Below are positions 1 through 13,100 of a stretch of DNA of 64,000 nucleotides, in pieces (the first letter of the stretch is position 1; each line of letters begins with the position of its first letter). The notes under the pieces are model-generated. The model was given only the letters and a program-made list of their open reading frames with translations. It made no database searches and was not told the DNA's origin. The position numbers were made by a program, and so were the translations under genes. Origin of the DNA: Antedon mediterranea (lineage: Eukaryota; Echinodermata; Crinoidea; Comatulida; Antedonidae); NCBI RefSeq assembly GCF_964355755.1, contig NC_092679.1:17102932-17166931 (forward strand). The letters run 5' to 3'.

Positions 1-639
1 TCCTGTAGTTCATGCATTATTTTTAGATTTTTTTGTCTATGAAATAACGCTTATATTCCGTTTTTATTTTAGTAATTAATTTTATTAATGGTATTAATTT
101 TGTAACATATATATATTGTGTCTATAATAACAAAATAATAAATTTTAGGGCCTACATGCAAGTCAGAATACATCAAAGCATGAACCAATACAAATTCACC
201 CCTCTTTTTATACAGTATGCTCTCCGTGTGTTTTTGATACAAACTTTCCGAGACTCGTTCATCATTTCATTTGTAATAATTTGCCTTTATTATTTTAATA
301 TTGTTCATACCCTATTCAATATATTAACAAATATATCCACGACACTTTATTATTTTATTTAGTCATCAAAGCATGCATTATGAATTGAAAATATTACATA
401 TTAATTGTTATAGGACGTAGTTATGGGATGTTTCGTTCCAAAATCAATCAATCGAACTTTATAATGTACTAGCGCACGCGCGCGCAATATTCTTTGCCGC
501 AAGTACTTCTGTACGCTGTGCACATCGATATTACCGTAAAATGTGCAATTACATTTTTTTAAATATAAGAAAAAGTTTAAAGTATTTTCTTGCTCCTATA
601 CTTTACATCAGACAAGTTTGACACAAATTGATATGCATA
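1..639. other. upstream intergenic DNA, no gene seen
   Basis: AT-rich sequence without a supported coding exon. A short alternating CG-rich run lies near 473-485. The 68-codon ORF at 156-362 has no recognisable features and looks fortuitous. Confidence 0.6.
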
Positions 640-648
640 TCACGTGAC
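640..648 (+). promoter_or_regulatory. CLEAR-like E-box, distal
   Basis: TCACGTGAC lies about 320 bp before the LGM-A start codon. It matches 9 of 10 positions of the GTCACGTGAC motif known from TFEB/TFE3-controlled lysosomal genes. Legumain is a lysosomal enzyme, so the match fits its expected regulation. A TATA-like TTATATATAT follows at 671-680. Function is inferred from sequence only. Confidence 0.45.
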
Positions 649-810
649 TATAATCCAATGTCGTAACTCTTTATATATATGGCTCTGTTATTTGTTTTAA
701 TAGTGCGCCCTCTGTACTTTAAAAACTTTCCGCGCGGATAACATTTTTTTTTTTTCATATTGAATGTGAATAGCGCCGCCGCCCCGTTATTAAATTCCGC
801 ATATATCCGG

Positions 811-818
811 GTCACGTG
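811..818 (+). promoter_or_regulatory. CLEAR-like E-box, proximal
   Basis: GTCACGTG followed by TA, about 150 bp before the LGM-A ATG; 9 of 10 positions fit the CLEAR consensus. It is the second such site in the presumed promoter, and two sites make chance less likely than one would. Confidence 0.45.
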
Positions 819-969
819 TAAATCATTGTTTACGTTACAAACAAATCGAGTTTCTGATAATAATATTTATTGTTGATGCATGATCCTGACCTGACCACAC
901 ACTGACCACACACTGCTCTGAAAGTGTGTAAATTGTTATATTGTAATAAAACAAATCACTGAAAGAAAG

Positions 970-1110
970 ATGCTGTTTGTTTCTCTCCTGCTTGTTTCTT
1001 TAGCGTCAGTAAACTGCCGAATATTTCCAGAAATTCAGGACGATTTTGAAGGCAAAAATTGGGCTCTCATCGTAGCAGGATCGAACGGATGGGACAACTA
1101 TCGGCATCAG
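970..1110 (+). CDS. LGMN: LGM-A exon 1: signal peptide and start of the catalytic domain
   Basis: 47 codons in phase 0, donor CAG|gtacga. The hydrophobic leader (residues 2-13) directs the protein to the ER. NYRHQ at the exon end is the conserved legumain motif contributing to the S1 pocket. The ATG is the first in frame after the promoter region and the only one that supplies a leader. Confidence 0.9.
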
Positions 1111-4100
1111 GTACGATCACCTTGTAACCGAGTTAGCCGGCCTCAGGCACAATTAGCCTAATTATAGTAATTCAAGGCTAAGATACAGTAAAAAGTATTC
1201 AATTAAAAGTATTCAATTAAAAGTATTCTGAATAATACTGGATTTAATCATGTATTTTCAAATAACATACCTATAAGATTCAGCATGGTTTAAATCTTTT
1301 AAGTGTGTTAATCGTCAAATGTATGAATTGGATTGGTTTAATAAAAGCTGTACCAAACCATCATTATCACTTTATGTTAAATTTAAAAAAATGCCTGAGT
1401 TAGAAAATTATCTTACTGTTAAAACTGATTTTCATGGTGCTCAATTGAAATTTAAGGCAAGGTCAAATACTCTTCAACTTGAAAGTAGATTAAGTAAATG
1501 GGATATGAATAATACTGGTAATTGTATGTTATGTAAGGATGAACCTGAAGATTTATATCATTTTATGTTAAATTGTAAAGTACTACAAGAAGTGCGAATT
1601 TCAGAATTTGAATGCTTGGAACAAAACCTTAATGATTCTGGTCTTTCAGATCTATGGAATTCACTCCAGTTAAATAATTCAGAGGTTATCTTAATGATTA
1701 TGTTATGCGCGATTTGCGCAATTTGAAATTGCGCAAAAAAATCCTTGCGCAATTTGAAATTGCGCAAAGAATTCTTGCGCAATTTAAAATTGCGCAAGGA
1801 TTTTTTTGCGCAATTTCAAATTGCGCAAGAAAATCTTTGCGCAATTTTAAATTGCGCAAGAATTCTTTGCGCAATTTGAAAACGAACTGTAAATTTTCAA
1901 ATTGCGCAACAAAATTCTACCAGACAATCGGTATTATAATAATTTATTGGAAACTAAATAACTCAAAATAAAACATAATAAATGCGAAGATAACATGTGT
2001 ATAATAAATACATAACATTTATTATTACAATTAAATAATACTATCACTGTATTACTTGAAATAAATCAAAATAAATGTAAAAATTAAGTTTTTAATATTA
2101 GTTTAAGCTAGGCCATGTAACCTAGTCAGTATCAGTAGTCCAGACCCTAGCTAGGCTAGAGTAGTATAGCCGGCCGCCCGCGCCGCGCCCGCCTGGTGGA
2201 ACACCACCGCTTCGTTTTCCTTCGTCGGTTCTTCGACGGTATGCTAACTTATAACAATATTTGCACTACTAAAATAAGGAAATGCGATATTTATCTTTAA
2301 TTTTGAATCATTAGAAATTACTATAAAAATATGGGTGTGCATGATTTCACAATCTGTCGAAAAACCTTGCGCAATTTGCAGATTACTTGCGCAATTTAAT
2401 ACGTTGCTTGCGCAATTTGAAACACATGTTTCAATTCAAATTGCGCAAGGATTTTTTTTGCGCAATTTCAAATTGCGCAAATCGTTCAAATCGCGCATAA
2501 CAATTATACTTGGTGGTGATTGTTCTGTTCTCATTCCAACAATGTCGATTAATATGGTAAAAAGCCCATGACATTCTTGATAAATTCTGCAAATCATATC
2601 TTAAGAAAGCATGGGCCTTTAGACAACGTATAAAGTCTAACATTATCGAATGATTTTTTATTTTATGTAATTTGGTTTAGTTATCTTACTTTGTTCTTTT
2701 TCTTTTTTTTTTATATCAATTCTGTTTACAGTCATCAAATAATTCACCACAGCTGAAATAATTTAATCTATGCTTTCCTGTTTATTGATGTCCCTAATTT
2801 GGGTTCCTATTGTTCCTTATCATTTTTGCTGGTAGACACTGTGTTTCAAGAGTGTGTATATCTTAACATAGATTCTAAGTACTGTATATTCCTTTGTTCA
2901 TATACGGTACTAATTATTATGCTAATTTAGTGTCCAAGCTTATGTATGTGGGTTGCATTTAATTGGTATAGTATTACAGTTTATTTTTAATTTGGTTTTA
3001 TCGAACTTCCGTTTTATCTGAGCATTATCTGTTTTAATCTAGTCTATCTTTATTTTTATACTCTTATATTTTTATATTGTATGTTTAATTGTTTTAAGGA
3101 TGCACCATTATTATGTGTGCCGCTGTTCAAAAAGCGTTTTCCAAATAAATTATTATTATTATTATTATTAGTAGAAATAATAATGGTCAGTTTTAAGTGT
3201 GAATTAACGTGACCATGCTTTGTGGTGGAACAATTCAGGGAAAAATTTCATTTGAAAATTTTGTTTAGCAAAATTGCTAATCAAACTGATTTTTTAGGGT
3301 ATTGCTAAACTGCGCAAACACTGCGCAAACAACAACAAAAGCTGCGCAAACCTCCTTCAAACCAATTAATATTTATTAGAACACAACTAGAACTATATAG
3401 GGAGACAATTTATGAGAAAAAAAATTTGAAATTCCTTTAAGTTTGCCTTTTTTTGGGTTAAAAACTTCCATTTTTGGGAAAATTACTGATTTCACAGCGC
3501 AAACAACAACAAAAAGCTGCGCAAACCTCCTTTAAATCAATTAATATTGATTAAAACACAACTAGACCTATATAGGGAGACAATTTATGGGGAAACACAT
3601 TTGAAATTCCTTTAAGTTTGCCTTTTTTTTGGGTGAAAAACTTCAATTTTGGGAAAATTACTGATTTCACAGCTCAAAAAAAAAAAAAAAGCTGCGCAAA
3701 CCTCCTTTAAATCAATTAATATTGATTAAAACACAACTAGACCTATATAGGGAGACAATTTATGGGAAAACAAATTTGAAATTCCTTTAAGTTTGCCTTT
3801 TTTTTAGTGAAAAACTTCAAAACTGTAATACTAATACTGTACCAATTAAATGCAACCCACATACATAAGCTTGGACACTAAATTAGCATAACAATTAGTA
3901 TATGAACAAAGGAATATACAGTACTTAATCTATGTTAATATATACACACTCTTGATACACAGTGTCTACCAGCAAAAATAATAAGGAACAATAGGAACCC
4001 AAATTAGGGACATCAATAAACAGGAAAGCATAGATTAAATTATTTCAGCTGTGGTGTTACATTAAAATGGAATATTCAACAAAAAATTGTTTCCCCTTCC

Positions 4101-7100
4101 CTGCAATTTTGGACGTTTTTTGGAAAATAATACATATATATCACTTTAAAAACATTAAACCATGTCATTCCTTGTCTTAAATGTACGTTTTATGGTAAAT
4201 TATGATAAAAAGTGAGAAACAATGCACTACCTAAGTAGCTCGCGGCGATCGACCTCTCGTGGACGGTCTTAGGCCTAGCCTGGCTAGGCTTAGTTTTGTA
4301 GGCCTAGCTGGTAAACATCGGTAACGTGCGAACATCGTACGCTAGCTATATACCTAGCCTGACGTTGTATAGTTGCTGCATTAATTGTCTTTCTATTTTT
4401 GCCAGACTCCGTTGATACAAATTGGGGAAAACCCGGTATTTTCGCTGAAAAGTTAGGAGTCTTCCATTTGTTTTGGCCTCACGATCGATCGAAAAGTGGG
4501 CGAATTACAGGTGAAAAACAAAAATATCAATCCGCGCGCAATGCATTTTGGAATTTATAGCGGGCCACTATAATTATTAAAATCGACTTATTTTTCACAT
4601 TTTTAACCGTTTAAAGACGAAAAAAGTTATCGCAATAGGACCATATAGTATTATTTTTACATTAAATATAGTTTGTGATCTTAAATTAGATCTAAAAAAC
4701 GTAGGGAATGGGGCTTTAAGAATTATTTTTTCAGGGGGACAATACATATACGTATAAGCTCCATGGTTTTAAAATCATCAATTTTGCTCAGTCATCAACA
4801 TGTGACTCTGTATCTGACACTTTTAGATTAGTATCCTATTATATCTTGTGTAAATATATCGAAGCATTATAAAACCATAAAGTAGTTACATAAGGTAACA
4901 TAAGATAACCGAATGCATTTTTTATCAGTTTATTAACTATACTAACTGGCATTTTATAGTATCAGGAATGAGTAATAGTGTACTTCCTTTGTTATTATGA
5001 AATGAATCGCTACATTTGTTCAGTTCAAGCAGCAAATATGTTTGCTTATTTCTGACCTTATACTCATGACTTTGGTACTGTATACAAAGACAGGCTCAAA
5101 CAATAAGTATACCACATGACATAATAATGGTATCCACATTTCACCATTTTGTTTATTTTGGTGCTTTTCTGACTTTTTAAGTTTTCTGACTTTGAATTTT
5201 GTGTACAGTTGAGTCCGGGATTACCTTAAGTAAAGCACAAGACATACATCTGATTTCCACATACTTATTATTTAAAACCATGTGACATTCAGTTAGTTTT
5301 ATGATGCAATTAAGACCTATGATGACTCATACATTTATCTTTTCAGTAGTTATTCTTAGTTTTGGATAAATTTTGCAGACAAATTTAGGTTTAGTACGGC
5401 CTTGTTTCCTGGTATTTTTATTTTAAGTCTGGCATTTTTTATTTCAGGTGTACGTTTTGGCAACCTAAATTATAACTGTATTATTATGATTAAATATTCA
5501 ATAAAAAGTCTGTCACTATCCACAATAATCAATGAATGAATTATAAGTTTTATTTTTATTTATTAAATCATGTTTTTATTTTCTAAATAGGCTGACGTTT
5601 GCCATGCCTACCAGATACTGCATCGTAATGGCATTCCTGATAAACAAATTGTTGTGATGATGTATGATGATATAGCAAATAATGAAGAGTAGGTTTACAG
5701 TCTTTTGTTCAGCCACGCTAAAGCAGATTATTATAAGTTATTCATTTACGTTAATTTTAAATTTTATTACCATTTTAAAATATTGTAATGTATAATCGTG
5801 TATTGTTTTTTTTTTTAAAGAAATAAAAGGCCGGGCGTGATCATCAATCATCCAGCTGGTGATGACGTTTACCATGGTGTTCCTAAAGATTACAATGGAG
5901 AGGTATAATAATAATTTCCATAATTGACTGAAGCTCTGTCTACACTACCAAATATAATACTTAATAGGGATATGCCCACATATGGTAGTGATATGACATC
6001 ACCGTGTCCATATATGGGCACATAACATTTTTTGGTCACATAAAGTTTGATTTAATCAGTATAGGGCTTGACGTGTCACTATAAGGTTGAGTGGTTAAGT
6101 ATGTTTTGCGATGGTTTTCTAATCGCACGATCAGGACTTTTCTTCCAATTGCTTGCGTCCTAAGGCAAGGGATTTTCCTTATGTTTGCCTCTCTACACAC
6201 CACTCAGGGGTACAAATGAGTAGGCCAACCTGGTCCATACATGTTTGAACCAAAAGGAACCGGGCAATAAAACATTCAAGCAAGAACAACATATTATTAT
6301 CATTACCATTATAATTATTACCGTATAATCTAGGAAGGTGGGATTATACCAGAGGATATACGGTAATGTAAGCACAGCTGCACCCTCTATATTTATTATA
6401 TATTTTTTCCAATTTGTTTTGGCAATAATTCATATTTATGTCATAACAAAATAAAGATAAAGTGACCAGTTTTTTATTTTATTTTTTTATATAGAAGGTT
6501 GTTTCCTTATCCTTAAAATAAAAATATTTCCTGAACCAAAAGGAAATAACTAACAGCCAGTAGAAATTGAAAGTCTCATAATATCTGAAGTTATAAGATC
6601 TATTGTGTGTTCCAACAAAGACCTATGATATAGATCAGTAAAGTTCACATGACTGAACAAACAAGTGTCTACTAAAGACAGTCCAGAAAAAAATTCTTTG
6701 ATATTGTTTGAAGATTACTGCTGGATATTGCTTTGTGTCTGAACAAGATATCTTTAAAAAAGATTACGTTTTAAACCATCCTGCATAAAAAATAAAGCCT
6801 TTCATATTCATTTGTTTTCCAGAAAACATAATTAACACAAAAATTATACATGATGGATAACAATACAAAAACCCAGGACACCATTCTGGCAGATAGTCAA
6901 AAAGCAATAAAAATATTGCTATAAACAGACTCTCTTATAGTGCTGGTTGACGAAAAAATAATTATAAGCTTTCGATTTGAAAGAAAATGTGTGAAAATCA
7001 GGGAGAGAGAAGGGGCTCAGCTTTAATCAGGTGTCACCTTCCACCACCTAAATTTGCTTTACCACAGGTCCCACCATGGGGGTCTGTGGCTCAATTAGTT

Positions 7101-10100
7101 AGTGTCTCTCTCCCCCCACCCACCTCCAATTTCAAAATTCTGGATCCACGCTAGCCCTGTACCAAATTTTTCATACATGCCCCTGTTATGCGCGATTTGC
7201 GCAATTTAAAATTGCGCAAAGAATTCTTGCGCAAGGATTTTCTTGCGCAATATTAAATTGCGCAAGACTTGCGCAATTTCAAATTGCGCAAGAAAATCCG
7301 TGCGCAATTTTAAATTGCGCTGCACAATTTGTAAATTGCGCAAGATAGTTCTTGCGCAATATGACACCTTTGCGCAATTTGAAAACGAACTGTTTGTTAT
7401 TTTTATTATTGTACTCATTTGTTGTTGAGAATGGTACCGAAAGGTCAATCTTTTTTGTCATTAAATTAAATTTTTAAGTTAAATAGTAAATGTCTAATAA
7501 TTCGTAATAATTATTGTTTCTAAAAAAAAATCCAATCATTATTAGTCTTATTAATCGTCATTAGTACTGATATTTGAATTGAAATTATTATATTACTATT
7601 GGTATTTATTTATGCCTTCTCCTCATATTATGTGTGAATATGGTATTTTATAGAACCATTGGGAATTCGAGATTTTTTTTATTCGGAAAAAAAATTCGGG
7701 AGGGAGGCTCCCGGGAGGGTAAGGAAATGCGATATTTTAAATTTTGAATCATTCTTAAAAATTACTAAAAAAATATGGGTGTGCATGATTTCACAATCTG
7801 TCGAAAAACCTTGCGCAATTTGCAGATTACTTGCGCAATTTGAAACACATGTTTCAAATCAAATTGCGCAAGAAATTTTTCAAATCGCGCATAACACCTA
7901 CACTCCCATTTTGGCCGTATTTTAAACTCATCTCCACTTGTGACGTCACACACCTCTCGATAATAGATAGAGGGCGCTGTTGACTGAAAAAAGGAGCACC
8001 TCCTGTTTTGCTTCTCCTGCTTCAGATGTTGCATGTATGGTTTCTTTATAGTGTACTTTTCGTGCAATGTATACAGCTTTACATTACATCCAAAGGATGA
8101 GGCAATGAATGCATCTTGTTTTAAAGATACAAAGCAATTATATGCCAACTTATAATATCAGGTCTTAATTATTTAAAAACTTTCTGTAGTGTTTAAATAG
8201 TAATATACATTTGTGGTTTCTTTTTTTTTTGTTTAGGACGTGACTCCAAAAAATTTTCTGAATATTCTTCAAGGGAAAAAATCAGCAATGGCTGGTATAG
8301 GGAGTGGCAAAGTTATAGAAAGGTAAACCATGGAGTAAAGACAATTTTTAAATTGAGATTGTTGTGAAGAACAAAGGGAATTAAAACAATTTAGGAAGCA
8401 TTTGATTTTTCACAATAAAGCAGGAAACATAAACTCCTCAGGCATTAATCTCTCTCTACACTATCAAAATGTATGGGACAAAAACATATGATGTGCCCAA
8501 ATATGGAAGTGATATGCACAAATATGGTAGTGATGACATCATGTCCATATATGGGCACATCACATGTTTTAGTATCCTCTAAAAATTACATCAGTAAAAG
8601 GTAGCAAATGCAAAAAGTTAGTAATTATGATTGTTGCAGAATAATTGTGCTACTGTATTAATATTTTAAAATGGTTTTGAAAAAAAATTATAAAAGCATA
8701 CCGTACATAAGAATATTATATTAGTCAAAAGAAATTAATTATGATGATATAGAATTAATTGAAATATATACTTTTTGTGTTTTTCAATTCAAAACATTTA
8801 TTCAATAATAATAATAATAATAATAGTAAGACAAATAATACAAGAATAATAAACAATAAGAAATAGTAATACAATACAAAAACAAGAAAAGGTAAACAAT
8901 AGAAAGGAATGCCATCATTGGGGTCATGATTCAGAAGTAACAAACTTGTCTCACCATGACATTATATAATTGAAATGAATGTTGGATAAATAACCTTTGG
9001 TCAACGCACAAAAAAATTAACATTTTGGTCTATTGGTTGGGCTCAATGCGGACATGCATAATAATTGAGGAATTATACATTACAATAATTTAATAACAAG
9101 TGCATTTTCTTTTTGTGGGTTTTTTTGTAATCACATTACCATTCCTAAACTTCAGTTTATGCAAAAAACTATTAAAATGAATGTTGGATAAATGACCTTT
9201 GGCCAACGCACAAGAAAATTAACATTTTGGTCTATTGGTTGGGCTCAATGCGGACATGCATAATAATTGAGGAATTAAATATTACAATAATTTAATAACA
9301 AGTGCATTTTCTTTTTGTGGGTTTTTTTGTAATCACATTACCATTCCTAAACTTCAGTTTATGCGAAAAACTATTAAAATGAATAAAATCAAGATCAAAT
9401 AAGTTAAAACTGCCTCAATATAGATTTATTTTAACGACATGTTTCGGGCATAGCCCATCATCAGGTGAAAAGAATTGTAACAAAGGATAACATATATAAG
9501 TCACAAAATTACATAATAAAACAAATCAACCAATCAAAGATGTTAACAAACAAAAGGCATAGTTATAAAGGCACGCCTCCAAAAGCTATGGGGTACAAAG
9601 CAGGAATGGTTGCTTATAAAGCAGGAAATTTAAAACAAAGACAAAAGCTTCTATGCCTTTTGTTTGTTAACATCTTTGATTGGCTGATTTGTTTTATTAT
9701 GTAATTTTGTGACTTATATATGTTATCCTTTGTTACAATTCTTTTCACCTGATGATGGGCTATGCCCGAAACATGTCGTTAAAATAAATCTATATTGAGG
9801 CAGTTTTAACTTGTTTGATCTTGATTTTTTTCTATATCCTGCCTATGCAGCTCTTTGATTTATATTAAAATGAATGTTGGATAAATGACCTTTGGCCAAC
9901 GCACAAGAAAATTAACATTTTGGTCTATTGGTTGGGCTCAATGCGGACATGCATAATAATTGAGGAATTAAATATTACAATAATTTAATAACAAGTGCAT
10001 TTTCTTTTTGTGGTTTTTTTTGTAATCACATTACCATTCCTAAACTTCAATTTATGTGAAAAACTACTTGAATATTGTGCAAGATTTTCCACATTAAACA

Positions 10101-13100
10101 TTAAACATGCACGTTTCAGTTTCAAATTAATTTAAATTAATGTTTTTATTTATGTGAGTTTTTATTATTCTGTTTAGTGGACCCAATGATAATGTGTTTG
10201 TGTATTTTACGGACCATGGTGCACCTGGCCTCATTGCCTTTCCATCTGAAGAGGTGAGTCTTGACAAGTAAAATAAATTATACGTTATATAAATAGTTTA
10301 TGTATAAAAGTAGACACTATTTTTCTGGGGGAGGAGAGGAGGGTGGTGTAATACAGTAGAGCCCATTCTTTGTTGAGACACCCCTATTAAAGGGACACCA
10401 TGGTACCCAACAAAGTATACCCTTAATAGGGGTTCATACAATAATAAAATCAGATTTGATGGTAAAATCAAAAGTCACATTTATAGAAGGGCATGCAGGG
10501 TATCCGTATATGTCTGTATAGAAAATGTTTTTTAAGCTTTGTCCACACTATCAAACCAGTGTGATGTGCCCAAATATGGTAGTGATATTTCCAAATATGG
10601 TAGTGATATCATCATGTCCATATATGGGTACATCACATTTTTTTGTCACATAAAGTTTGATAGTGTAGACAAGGCTTTAGATATACTGCAATTGCAACTG
10701 CAAGGACAGTTAATATTGTTTTTTGTGTTTTTCTTTTTAGCTACATGCAAAAGACCTAATCACAGCATTGAATTCTATGTACAATGCGAAGCAGTATGCA
10801 AAGGTACAACAACTTTACATTATTTTCAGTAACACAGAAGCTACCATTCAAAGACCCTCAGTACAACAAAACTTTGGCAAAAAATTATTCAAATGGAAAA
10901 TTATATATTATTATAATTCTAAAAATGTTAAAAAGAAAAGAGTACATAACTTGTTGGTATGAAGAATAAAAAGGATTAACAAAACAACATTTTTTCCTTG
11001 ACGATATTACAATAATTACAATTTGTTGTTTCTTCAGCTGGTATTTTATCTGGAAGCGTGCGAATCTGGTTCAATGTTTAAAGACCTTTCATCCACAATC
11101 AACATCTATGCCACTTCTGCTGCCAACGGCAAGGAGTCTTCATATGCCTGCTACTTTGACAAAACCCTGGAAGTGTACTTGGGTGATCTGTACAGCGTCA
11201 AGTGGATGGAAGACTCTGATACGGTTAGCAAATGAATGAATAATAGCCTTTTCACATTAAACACTGGGAATAAAATTTGAAGGTACACTCATGTACCCAG
11301 AGTCCTAGTAGTACCATTCACATTGCCTAGTATTGAAGGTACACTCATGTACCCAGAGTCCTAGTAGTACCATTCACATTGCCTAGTATTGAAGGTACAC
11401 TCATGTACCCAGAGTCCTAGTAGTACCATTCACATTGCCTAGTATTGAAGGTACACTCATGTACCCAGATTCCTAGTAGTACCATTCACATTGCCTAGTA
11501 TTGAAGGTACACTCATGTACCCAGAGTCCTAGTAGTACCATTCACATTGCCTAGTATTGAAGGTACACTCATGTACCCAGAGTCCTAGTAGTACCATTCA
11601 CATTGCCTAGTATTGAAGGTACACTCATGTACCCAGAGTCCTAGTAGTACCATTCACATTGCCTAGTATTGAAGGTACACTCATGTACCCAGAGTCCTAG
11701 TAGTACCATTCACATTGCCTAGTATTGAAGGTACACTCATGTACCCAGAGTCCTAGTAGTACCATTCACATTGCCTAGTTAGTATTGAAGGTACACTCAT
11801 GTACCCAGAGTCCTAGTAGTACCATTCACATTGCCTAGTATTGAAGGTACACTCATGTACCCAGAGTCCTAGTAGTACCATTCACATTGCCTAGTATTGG
11901 AGGTACACTCATGTACCCAGAGTCCTAGTAGTACCATTCACATTGCCTAGTATTGAAGGTACACTCATGTACCCAGAGTCCTAGTAGTACCATTCACATT
12001 GCCTAGTATTGGAGGTACACTCATGTACCCAGAGTCCTAGTAGTACCATTCACATTGCCTAGTATTGAAGGTACACTCATGTACCCAGAGTCCTAGTAGT
12101 ACCATTCACATTGCCTAGTATTGGAGGTACACTCATGTACCCAGAGTCCTAGTAGTACCATTCACATTGCCTAGTATTGAAGGTACACTCATGTACCCAG
12201 AGTCCTAGTAGTACCATTCACATTGCCTAGTATTGAAGGTACACTCATGTACCCAGAGTCCTAGTAGTACCATTCACATTGCCTAGTATTGGAGGTACAC
12301 TCATGTACCCAGAGTCCTAGTAGTACCATTCACATTGCCTAGTAGAAACTCCAGAAAGACCTCATTCAAATCAATCATGAAATACCAGAATTGTATTTAT
12401 TATTTAATAAATGTTCGGCTGAGGGTGAACATCTGACCATGTATAACAACACCAGCGTTTAGTCAGTCAGTTTAGTCAGTACCTTTCACATTGAATCCCT
12501 AATATGTTCTTGGTGCATTTGTAGAGTTTGAAGAGTTGTTGTATTGTACTGTTTAGTTGGTTTCTTAATTTACACCAAACAAAACGCCAGTATTGGCTCC
12601 AGAGTCTTAAGATAAGATAAGATAACTTTTATTGATCCTCAAAAAGGAAATTCATTGCTCATCATAATAACAAAGAAAACACAATAAAAACAAATATAGC
12701 ATAAAACCATTCATATAAAAACATCTAAAAAATTACAAGATAAAATAATATTCTTGACTTCCTGTTGTACTGGATGATACCGGAGGGAATAAAGGATTTA
12801 CCAAATCGATTTGTTTTCACACTGAGGAGCCTCAATCTACCACTTGGATTAAGTTGGTCTATGATCACTTTGTGGAGAGGATGAGAGGCATCCGACTCAA
12901 TGCGTTCAAAATCTTTCTGGAGGTGTTCTAGGTGCACATCGGTAAAGGAAGGCAGTTCCAGACCAATCATTTTACCAGCCCGACGGATGAAAGTTTCAAA
13001 GCGTCCTTTATTCCCTCCGGTAACATTACCAGACCAACAGGAGAGGCAGTACGTCCAAACACTACATATAACGGATCTATAGAACGAAAGTAACATCAAA

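Larger units (their letters stand above)
9385..9872. mobile_element. foldback insertion with paired hammerhead-like motifs
   Basis: Inverted arms of about 170 bp (about 9392-9565 and 9655-9828) flank a loop of about 90 bp. TATTAAAATGAAT occurs on both sides of the insertion, consistent with a 13-bp target duplication made by target-primed retrotransposition. Each arm holds a hammerhead-ribozyme-like motif. Short type I hammerheads are known from Penelope-like elements and retrozymes, so an inverted pair of Penelope-type terminal repeats is the likeliest reading. Confidence 0.65.
8975..10078 (+). repeat. three copies of a 203-bp tandem repeat, split by an insertion
   Basis: The unit starts AATGTTGGATAAATGACC and contains GGTTGGGCTCAATGCGG. 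Copies begin near 8977, 9180 and 9872; the third is displaced by a 0.49 kb insertion at 9385-9872. The copies are nearly identical, so the duplication is young. Confidence 0.85.

Noticed and set aside
7075-7160. Possible tRNA gene or SINE (TGGCTCAATTAGTTAG)
   Set aside because: Box A-like only; no convincing box B or cloverleaf, and a pyrimidine/purine-biased run follows.
7765-8148. 127-codon minus-strand ORF
   Set aside because: Runs from unique sequence into the family A palindromes; no recognisable domain, and it crosses an element border at 7896.
11279-12344. CRISPR-like regular repeat array
   Set aside because: Units are head-to-tail with no unique spacers, and the sequence is an intron of an animal gene. 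It is a minisatellite.
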